DNA of 64,000 nucleotides, taken from assembly GCF_905147365.1 (NCBI RefSeq), contig NC_056409.1, forward strand, positions 5,001 to 69,000, read 5' to 3'. This document shows, in pieces, positions 1-8,300 of the stretch. Both the position numbers and the translations under genes were made by a program. Source of the stretch: Aricia agestis. Lineage: Eukaryota; Arthropoda; Insecta; Lepidoptera; Lycaenidae. The notes below the pieces were generated by a model, which made no database searches, was not told the origin of the DNA, and was given only the letters and a program-made list of their open reading frames with translations. Position 1 is the stretch's first letter. The number at the start of each line of letters is the position of its first letter.

Positions 1-4
1 CCTC

Positions 5-2044
5 TTAGAGATGCTCGTCCCGAGCATCATTGTTACTGCCATGGTAACGCGCCACGCTGTTCCTACGACTACTCCTGGTCTGTGGTCCCTTTACAGCAGC
101 GCAAGTAATACATCTGTGGCACCAATCCTGCACATCACCTCTCCAATGCAACCAGAAGAATCGTTCTCGCACTTTCCTTAGCATCCTCTTGACGCCTAGA
201 TGACTCCCTGATACGCCCTCATGTATCTCGCGGAGAACATCTGGTACTCTTGCCCTTGGGACAATTATCTGAAAATAGAACTCTCTGCCGTTAGCCTTCT
301 GCCATTTCCGGTAGAGTAGTCCGTCCTGAAGTATCAGACTGTCCCATTGCTCCCAGTACGCCTTAGTGACAGCGCCAGTGGGTGCGACCTCACTCCAGAT
401 TGGTTTTATGTCACCCCGTTTCTTCCATGTGATGATGTGCCGAAGGTCGTCATCTCTTTCTTGAGCCTTTCTCATAGCTTCATTCTCCATGTGCCCCAAA
501 TTACTTGTTCTGTTTGTTCCGCTCCGTGCCTGGGAGATAACAGTTACCGGGGCTTTCTCCGCGTCATCCAGTACTCGCCCCTTAGTTCTGGATTCTATTT
601 GTTCCCCGTGATTCCGGGTAGGGGACGAAACCGCTTGCTTCTTCAACTCCTCCATTTGTTCCTCGATCCTTTTTATCCTTGCCATCTGGGTCTTCTTCTG
701 CGGACAGTTTAGCTGAAGATGGCCCCTCTCACCACACTTATAGCACATGGCTTCAAATCTTTTCCTCGTAGAAGCCTTAACTTCCTTGACTTCTTCAGAG
801 ACCTTGTAGATCTTATGGGTCTGCCGTATGTCATGGCGCACAGCCTCGACTTCCAAAGCATGCGCTAATGCTTCCTTTAGCGAGGTATGGTGACCAAGTC
901 TTACTGCAGCCCTGACCTCCAAGTCTTTGATTCCGTCGACAAATCCTTGAACAATATTTGTGTCGACCATCTTGGTGTCGGCTCCTGGATATGCCTTCCT
1001 GACGAGTTTTTCAATTTCCAACGCCCATTGTTGAAGTCCTTCTCCTGAACGTTGGACTCTGTCACGCAGTTGGGCACGGAACACGTGCTCCAGGTGTTGC
1101 TCCCCGTATCTGGATTCCAGTGCCTCCATCAGGTCTTGGAAACCATTTCCCGTATGTGGCAGTGCCTCCAGAACCGACACAGCTTGCCCTCTGAGTGCAA
1201 TAGTGAGAGCGGTCAAGCATTGCTCCTCCGTCCATCCGTTTGCGGTAGCGACAGTCTGAAATTGCCGACGATAAGCGTTCCAAGAAGTAGTGCCGTCGTA
1301 CGGTGGCACCTTTACTCTTGGTCCTTGCGCCACACCAGTGACTCCACTAGACACCGCAACTCCCGTAGTTTCTAGGCGCACTACTCTCTTCTGTAGTTCT
1401 GTGAATCCGGTTTTCAAATTTTCCACAACCGTCTCTAACCCAGTAACTCGTTCTTTCATTACGTCGACATCTTTACGAAGCTTAGTCACCGTGTCACTGA
1501 CATCCTTTATGGCCAGAAGCGCTTTCTCTTGGAGGTCCTTTTGTTGCTCTTGAGACTCCTGCAAAGCGCCGAGCTTGCGGTCTTGTGCCTCTCGAATCGC
1601 TCTGATTTCAGCCCTTTGCAGCTCCATTAATTCAATTAAACTTTCTAAATGAAGGGCCACTTGGGGGGCTGTAGGAGCTACGGGTGGGGCCTGGTGGGCG
1701 GGGCCAGTGGGCGTGGCCTGAGTGGGCGTGGCCTGGTGGGCGGAGCCAGTGGGCGTGGCCATGCCCGAAGTGGGCGGAGCCAGAGGGGCGTGGCCAATGG
1801 GCGTGTCCCGGTGGGCGGAGCCAGTGGGCGTGGCTTCATCCAAAGTGGGCGGATCCTGGTGGGCGTGGCCAGTGGGCGGAGCCATGTGGGCGGGGCCTGT
1901 GGGTGGGGCCTGTCCCTCAGTGGGCGGAGCTTGGTCCCCAGTGGGTGTGGCCTCCGCAACTCCTCTCTCGGAGTCAATGGCAGCAGCTCGCTGCGCCCTT
2001 GTCCTGACACTCCCCTTGAAGTCCTCTCTCGGAGTCAATGGCAT
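5..2044 (-). CDS. Ty3/gypsy Gag fused by deletion to integrase zinc-binding fragment
   Basis: This open frame of about 679 codons belongs to an LTR retrotransposon. I place the start at the ATG at 2044, because the in-frame codon two before it is TTG. The N-terminal third is a Pro/Thr/Ala/His-rich repeat. A coiled-coil-like segment and a Gag core follow, then one CCHC zinc knuckle (CYKCGERGHLQLNC, near residue 430). Right after it, near residues 480-500, the frame continues with a segment typical of the RNase H-integrase linker and the H2C2 zinc-binding domain of integrase (HLGVKR...CHRCITCAAVKGPQ). Protease, reverse transcriptase and RNase H are missing, so an internal deletion has joined gag to int. 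The frame ends shortly after the zinc domain, and the catalytic core is absent or beyond the window edge. A non-autonomous copy that still makes Gag is possible but is inference. Confidence 0.85.
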   Translation of the reverse strand: MPLTPREDFKGSVRTRAQRAAAIDSERGVAEATPTGDQAPPTEGQAPPTGPAHMAPPTGHAHQDPPTLDEATPTGSAHRDTPIGHAPLAPPTSGMATPTGSAHQATPTQATPTGPAHQAPPVAPTAPQVALHLESLIELMELQRAEIRAIREAQDRKLGALQESQEQQKDLQEKALLAIKDVSDTVTKLRKDVDVMKERVTGLETVVENLKTGFTELQKRVVRLETTGVAVSSGVTGVAQGPRVKVPPYDGTTSWNAYRRQFQTVATANGWTEEQCLTALTIALRGQAVSVLEALPHTGNGFQDLMEALESRYGEQHLEHVFRAQLRDRVQRSGEGLQQWALEIEKLVRKAYPGADTKMVDTNIVQGFVDGIKDLEVRAAVRLGHHTSLKEALAHALEVEAVRHDIRQTHKIYKVSEEVKEVKASTRKRFEAMCYKCGERGHLQLNCPQKKTQMARIKRIEEQMEELKKQAVSSPTRNHGEQIESRTKGRVLDDAEKAPVTVISQARSGTNRTSNLGHMENEAMRKAQERDDDLRHIITWKKRGDIKPIWSEVAPTGAVTKAYWEQWDSLILQDGLLYRKWQKANGREFYFQIIVPRARVPDVLREIHEGVSGSHLGVKRMLRKVRERFFWLHWRGDVQDWCHRCITCAAVKGPQTRSSRRNSVARYHGSNNDARDEHL
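1684..1960. repeat. GC-rich coding minisatellite in gypsy gag
   Basis: Short units of the types TGGGCGTGGCC and TGGGCGGAGCC repeat about 20 times with small variations. On the minus strand they encode the APPTG-x-AH-type repeats of the Gag N-terminus. On the plus strand they look like runs of GC-box/KLF-type sites. The tract stands out from its AT-rich surroundings. Confidence 0.85.
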
Positions 2045-2049
2045 CTCCA

Positions 2050-2068
2050 AATCCCACTTCTGACACCA
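2050..2068 (-). promoter_or_regulatory. Primer binding site complementary to tRNA-Leu 3' end
   Basis: Read on the minus strand this is TGGTGTCAGAAGTGGGATT, starting two bases inside the LTR end. It is the complement expected of a tRNA-Leu acceptor end (…CCCACTTCTGACACCA). It lies six bases upstream of the Gag ATG, so the untranslated leader is almost absent. Confidence 0.75.
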
Positions 2069-2070
2069 GT

Positions 2071-2612
2071 TGTTACGTGCTAGGGTTCGAGGATTTGGAG
2101 AGAAAGACCTGGTGACTCTCTTGAAGACTTTATTAACACTGCACTAAGCACTAAGCCACAACACTTAGCACTAAGTCCAAACACTAATCACTAGGTCCAA
2201 TCACTAAGCACTATCACTGTCCTAGGTCGTAGCCAAGTCGCAGGTTTCACTGGTTCGCTCACTATTGATCACTTGATGTCGCGTCGATCGCTCAGATTGA
2301 ACTAACTTGCGGGCCTGCCTGCGGCTCTTTTTATATGGCGAGACGAATTCCAGAAATTTCCCGATTCACGTAAACAAGTAAACAACCGTGGGAAATTTCT
2401 AGGAGGCTCGGGAATGTACCACAATAAAACTGCCGTCCTTGCGATAAGTGCAGTAAGTTGAATTTAATTTAGACCTTATGGACTCAGTCATAAGGTCTAA
2501 ATTCAAACACGCTAACAAATAGAGGGTAAACACGTAAACAAACATTAGACCTTTCCAGAAGGTTCGAGTATGTACTTGCGCACCACGTGTCCGTATACCA
2601 TGTACCGTAACA
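2071..2612 (-). repeat. 5' LTR of the minus-strand gypsy element
   Basis: The segment starts TGTTAC and ends GTAACA, a 6-bp terminal inverted repeat. It abuts the primer binding site on the gag side. In the sense (minus) direction a TATA box (TATAAAAA, plus-strand 2328-2335) precedes an AATAAA signal (plus-strand 2129-2134), the expected U3-R-U5 order. The region 2160-2220 carries repeated CACTAAGCACTAA motifs. The partner 3' LTR lies outside the window, so the target duplication cannot be checked. Confidence 0.8.
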
Positions 2613-2619
2613 ATATCTT

Positions 2620-2894
2620 GTCGTTCTCCGAAACTTCGATAGCGCGATGCAGGAATGTTAGGCGAATTGTGGGTACCGCCACAACTGCTTACTATAATTT
2701 TTGCGCGTTTTTAGTATACCTGAAACTAACCAACCTAGTGTAAGAGTCTCTCTAGTCCCTCATTACTAAGTCCCCGGGTTGCGTCAATGAAACAAATAAC
2801 TGATATTACACTTGGCCTTTTATTGTCCCGAAACTAACACTCGTACATTCTGACAAGGCCTCACGCAGTGACTGCCCGTCGTCTCTCGCATACA
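2620..2894 (-). repeat. Possible 3' LTR of the second gypsy element
   Basis: In the minus direction, a purine tract (AAAAAAAAAAGGCTGGGAGG) follows the integrase stop. It is followed by TGTATGCG, a plausible LTR start, and further on an AATAAAA signal at about 2815-2822. The far end (…ACGACA near 2620) is a guess, because the second LTR copy is not visible. Confidence 0.4.
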
Positions 2895-2953
2895 TCGCCT
2901 CCCAGCCTTTTTTTTTTACAACATGACCACTTCTAGTAATTTTTTTCATATTT

Positions 2954-3470
2954 TCATATGTAAAATACATTTTCTGTAATTTTAACTGGCTTATTAACGT
3001 TTCTATCGCGAATAAAATTACTACAGTCCTCCGTCTGCTCATTATTATCGGATTCGTTTAAAATAAACGCCGGTTTCAGCCTATCTATCGAAACAACGAG
3101 TGTCCTATTCGGTAATTGGAATTTAAATACCTTTCCTTGTCTGCCGATGACCTTAAATGGTCCATCATATGGCGGAGTTAAGAGCCGACGAACGGCGTCA
3201 TTTCTCAGAAACACGTAATCACACTTATCTAAATCCTTATGAACAAAAATAGAACGCGAATTTCGTGACAGTTGCGGTACCGGCTTGACACTTTGTAAAC
3301 TAATTTTTAATTTATCCAAAAATGCATGTTCGTTTCAATTTCGCATATCTGAAACATTATAAAAATCTCCCGGCAGTCTAAGCGTCTGCCCATAGACATA
3401 TTCGGCGGGACGGGACGGATCATTACAGTGAACAACTCGGCCAAACGTTAATAAGCTAGTCGTCTTATCT
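2954..3470 (-). pseudogene. CsRn1-like gypsy integrase C-terminal fragment
   Basis: The minus-strand frame 3319-2954 carries the C-terminal integrase segment with the pattern PPYDGPFKVI...VSIDRLKPAF, which is the GPY/F-type module of Ty3/gypsy integrases. Just upstream (3320-3470) the same element reads as the end of the integrase core region (…PAEYVYGQTLRLPGDF), broken by a stop near 3340. Reverse transcriptase, RNase H and the catalytic integrase core are absent. Protease is followed directly by this fragment, so the copy carries an internal deletion. Confidence 0.8.
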
Positions 3471-3819
3471 ATATAAGCTTTTGCTGATTTAAGTCTACTA
3501 ACAAGTTATGAAATTCTAAAAAATTAGCACCTAAAATAGCTTGATTCACATCTGCTATAACAAAAGTCCACCGGTACGGTCTACGCAAACCTAGGTTCAA
3601 ATTAATAGTCTTAGTACCGTACGTTTTAATTTCGGTATTATTCGCCACAAACAATCTATAATCTGAGCACTCACCACTGTTTTTCTGCTTACCCGTAGCC
3701 GGAACCACAGACACATTCGCTCCCGTATCGACTAAAAATTTTTGTCCACTTTCCCTATCAAAAACACTGAGACGGTGATTTTTCATCTGGATGCAGCCGC
3801 TCACCGTCGCCGAATGCAC
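3471..3819 (-). pseudogene. Gypsy retroviral-type aspartic protease fragment
   Basis: The minus-strand translation has the flap and active-site signature FLVDTGANVSVVPA, the retropepsin DTGA motif. Further on come VIADVNQAILGANFL (the ILG motif) and HNLLVDL, in the usual order for this family. It is in a different frame from the Gag fragment upstream, as expected after decay or a frameshift site. It ends at the deletion junction near 3470. Confidence 0.85.
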
Positions 3820-4265
3820 CTCTTCTAGTTTTCCGAACGGTTATTCCACGCGCAGGGATTCTCGCAATTCTGAGCTCTGTTACGATACCTGAAGTGCCAT
3901 CGGCAAAGCCAATCAGGATCATTGGTTGTGCGGGACCTTGACCGCGGTCTAAATCCATATCCACGACTCCGACCTCCTCTTCCTCTTCCGTTCTGGTTCC
4001 GACGGCTGGCTTCCACTCTTGAGTGCCGCTACTTCTAAATTCAGCCGTTGTACTTCTGCTATTAAATCATTCAGTGGTGGCTGACCGCTACTGCCCGGAA
4101 CTGACCTCGAGCTAATTTCCTCGACCTCACTTCCACGTACATTTTCTACCACTTTAACAGCTCGGACGGAAGTCGGAAGTCTTGTCATCCATAAATTCCG
4201 TAGAGTTTCCTCTGATAACTTGGCATTAATTCCCAATTCTCTCATTCGACGCAATAATTGCGAAG
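3820..4265 (-). pseudogene. CsRn1-like gypsy Gag, C-terminal half
   Basis: The minus-strand frame reads PSQLLRRMRELG…LRNLWMTRLP, the conserved capsid C-terminus of CsRn1/Kabuki-type Gag. It continues into a degenerate zinc knuckle of the C-x3-H…C-x3-C kind (LCRWHF…NCENPCAWN) typical of this clade. The frame is interrupted at 4266-4270, exactly where a complete BEL/Pao element is inserted. The N-terminal part of the same Gag resumes at 11581, so the two pieces form one gene split by a younger insertion. Confidence 0.85.
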
Positions 4266-4270
4266 GTTTT

Positions 4271-4509
4271 TGTTCGGGGTTGGGATAGATAAACAAGAGA
4301 TCAAGAAAGGATATTCCTGTATTGCATAGATCTATTACTATAACTAAAATGGGATATGAGATCGAGTCACGCGCTCGGTGAGATATCGTCGTGAACTAAA
4401 CTTTATTACATTATTCAAAAGTAATAATTAAAGATGCAGAGTTGCATTATTACCTAAGTTGCATAGTAGGTAATAGGCAACACATGCTGTACGGGCGTTG
4501 ACCCGTACA
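4271..4509 (-). repeat. 3' LTR of the intact BEL/Pao element
   Basis: Starts TGTTCGGGG and ends CCCGTACA on the plus strand. It matches the LTR at 11337 across its full 239 bp by eye. It is preceded by the target duplication GTTTT. Confidence 0.95.
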
Positions 4510-5371
4510 TGCTCCCGGGGGAGAAAAAAGGGGTTAGTAATGGTCTAGGATAATGAAAGATGAGGTTACAAGGTGATAAACAATTTTGCTTATAACTAAT
4601 TAATAAACTAGGGTTAGTATAACAAGTTGTACAAAGTAGTAGGATTTAAAATTAAACATAACTAGTAGAATTAAGGTCTTTAAGTGAGAAAACACGAAAG
4701 ATCGGGGACGAAGCCCTGTCCTGTTTATACAAGCACTCACTAGATTTAACTTTAAGATCATTTGTCACAGATTTGCCCTTAACGCTAAGATCACTCACAC
4801 TTACACTTTTCATTTTAGCTAAAGATTGCCCATTTTCCCTAACTACACAACACTCACTTAACTCAGTTCCTTCGGGGGGCGTGGAGGAAGACGCTCTAGC
4901 CGGCTGCGCCTCTAGAGGTCTCGAAGACTCCCGACGCTGAAGCCTCTGCCGCCGTCTTCAGTACAGCACTACAGCAGCAAATACGGATCATTCGTCTTTA
5001 GAGCATCAACACTTTTCTCAACAGAGTCGAACTGTCTTAAGATTTTGAGTTATTATTGGGATCAATCTCAGCGGGTAAATCAGTATCTAAAAGAAATATA
5101 ATATATACAACTTAGCCTATAACTTCATCTATTAAGCCTCGGCGCCGGCGCTTCTGTGCGTTTCCAATTACAAATGATTCATTCATCGTAATAATATTAT
5201 TATAATGTTTTAATTCTTCGAACTCGTGCCCGAGTTGCAATGTGATATCTTCGCACGGTGTCTTATATGTTTTATTTCTAAACAAATTATTGTTTCGAGG
5301 TAATTAATATTAATATATTTTTTAAGTGCCAATTCTGAGATTTTAGAATATGAGATACGATTGGACTTCGT

Positions 5372-8300
5372 TTAATTTGAGTTTTTCTCTTGTTCCTTAT
5401 CCGGGGAAGGATTGGAGGTTTCATTCACTGGCAATAACGCGAGCTTGACAATGGGTCGTTTTAATAAACCGTTCTTAGTTTTTAGGGTGACGACTCTGAC
5501 TAGGCCGTCTGTTCCGGGATGAATCTCTACTACTCGACCTAGAGCCCATTTTCCGGGAGGGAGATTTTCATCTTTTATGATGACGATATCATTGAGGTTA
5601 AGATTCTTTTGAGGTTTTCTCCATCTTGCTCTAGTCGATAGCTGTGTGAGATATTCATTTTTCCACTGAGTCCAAATATCATTGTAGATTTTTTGTACTA
5701 AGTACCAACGAGTTCTGAGATCACTTTCCGTATCATATAAGGTCAAATTGGGCCCGCTTGCCAAAAAGTGAGCCGGGGTTAGAAAATTTATGTCCTCAGG
5801 ATCTTCTGATAAGGGGCAGAGTGGTCGCGAGTTTAAACAGGCTTCAAGTTGGGATAATAGTGTACTGTACTCTTCGTATGTCAATTTCTGCTCTCCGACG
5901 ACCCTCTTTAAATGATGTTTTAAGCTCTTTACAGCGGCTTCCCACAGCCCGCCTGCAGATGGCCAGGATGGGGCGTTGAAATGCCACTCGATGTTCATCT
6001 CAGAGATAGCGGCGAGGTTGTCCTGGCTTGATAAGATTCTGGAGATTTCGGAGTACTCTTGTCTAAGGATTTTATTAGCTCCTATAAAGTTCGTTCCTTG
6101 ATCACTGTAGAGGTGACCAGGAAGACCCTTTCTTGCCGACATACGTCTGAGCGCTGCAATAAACGCTGACGCAGTAAGGTCGGACACTAACTCCAGGTGT
6201 ATGGCCTTAGTTACCATACAGACAAATACTGCGACATATCCTTTGGTTGTTTTTATGCCACGACCCTTATTAGCTTTTACTAAAATATGTCCAGTATAGT
6301 CTAATCCTGTATGGTAGAAAGGTCGACTGGGAATTATTCGGGATGGGGGTAAGTCTCCCATCAGCTGATTTTTCAGTATGGGTTCGTTTTTACGACACTT
6401 GACGCACATTCTTAGCCGCTTCTTGGTAGCTCTGTTGCCGCCGAGTATCCAATATTTTTGCCTAATAAATCCCGCCGTCATCTTAACTCCGCCGTGGAAG
6501 ACAAGCTTGTGAGATTCGTCTATAATGAGATCTGCCAGTTTTGACTGATTTGGGATGATGATGGGATGTTTAATATCGGGACTCAAATGCGAATGTTTCA
6601 GCCGTCCACCGACACGTAATATTCCGTCGGCGTCTAAAATAGGATTAAGATTTAAGATCTGGCTTTTATTATTTAGAGATTCGCCGTTCTGGAGATGTGA
6701 GATTTCTTTAAAAAAGTACTCCTGTTGCACTTGTTTTATTAACATATTTGTTGCGCGTTTGAGATCTTGCAATGTAAGGTAAGTCACGTTATTATTTCGG
6801 TGTAAATATATGTCAATGAATTTGTTAACGTAGGCTATAACTCGTATTACAGTTCTCAGTTTACTAATTTTATTTAATAATTGTTTAATTATAGAGGTAT
6901 TGAAGTTTGTAGTGGCGATGTTTACTAACTTCTTTTTCCTGAGATCTTCCGTCGTGTCATAGGATACATCGACAGGATAATTTTCGGGATCGAAGGAAGG
7001 TAGCCAGCTGGGTCCTTTCCACCAAAGAGAATGTTCAGCTAATTGGGCTGCTGATAAACTGCGGCTTGCGCAGTCAGCAGCATTTTCTTTAGATTTGACG
7101 TATCGCCAGTTATCTCTAGGGATTACGTCACATATTTTTCTCACCCTTGTCGCTACAAAGGGTTTCCATTTTTCGGGATCGCCTTTTAGCCATCCAAGCA
7201 CTGCCATAGAATCTACCCAGCCATAAACTTGAACCTGATAGCTTGATAATGAAGATATATTTTTTTCCATAAGCTTAGTCAGTAAGAGAGCTCCGCAGAG
7301 TTCTAATCGTGGGATTGATTGAGATTTTTTCAGAGGTACAACTCTTGATTTTCCCGCAACTAAGGATATTTGCGCTATATCGTTTCTTAGGATCCTGCAA
7401 TATACAACGCATGCGTAGGCTTTTGTGCTGGCGTCGCAAAAACCGTGAAGTTCGATGACATCCGACTCTTGAGTTCGAATCCAGCGGGGTATCTTAAATT
7501 GAGATATATGGGGTAAATCCGCCTTGATGTTGTTCCATTCTAGGGCAATATTTCGTGGAACGGTTTGGTCCCAAGTCAGCTCGGTTTTCCATGTTTCTTG
7601 GAATAGGATTTTGAGCTTTATAGTGACCGGAGATAGCCAGCCTAAGGGATCGAAGATTTTTGAGATTTCCGAAAGCAGTTGTCGTTTGGTTGGGGCGTCG
7701 TCGGTTCTTATCTCTATTGGATGAAAAATAAAAATATCACTTTTGGGATTCCACCGAAGGCCCAAAGCTTTCGTAGATTCAGGCTGCTTGAAATAAAATT
7801 CTTCTTTTTGCAGATCAATAGGGATATCGGACAGTTCAAGTAAGTTTGAACGCCATTTTCTTAAGTTAAAACCACCAGCCTTGAGAAGAGTGGTCATTTC
7901 TTCTTTAATTTTTCTTGCAGACTCAGCAGAATGTGCCCCATACATAAGGTCATCCATATAAAATGAGTTTTCTAAAATATCCGGGGCACAGCTGTTAGGG
8001 TAATTAGGCCGTTCATCCGAAGCGAGCTGCTTAAGGGTCATCATAGCGAGAAAAGGTGCCGCCTTAGTCCCGTAGGTTACAGTCGCTAGTTGGTATTCCT
8101 GTAGAGGTTGAGATCGATGACTTCGCCATATGATTTTCTGAAGGTTCTGATGGTCAGGATGTAGCCATATATTACGAAACATTTTTTCAACATCGCTGGT
8201 TAAAGCATATTTAAATTGCCGCCATTTTAGTATAAGGCTAAGGAGATCTTGTTGGAGATTCGGCCCTCTGTGCATGAGATCATTGAGGCTTAGTCCAGAT

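Noticed and set aside
1649..2083. Plus-strand Gly/Trp-rich ORFs over the minisatellite
   Set aside because: Repeat translation opposite the Gag ORF. No start context or independent domain.
4510..5371. env gene in the intact BEL element
   Set aside because: No ORF of useful length, no signal peptide or membrane segment between pol and the 3' LTR.
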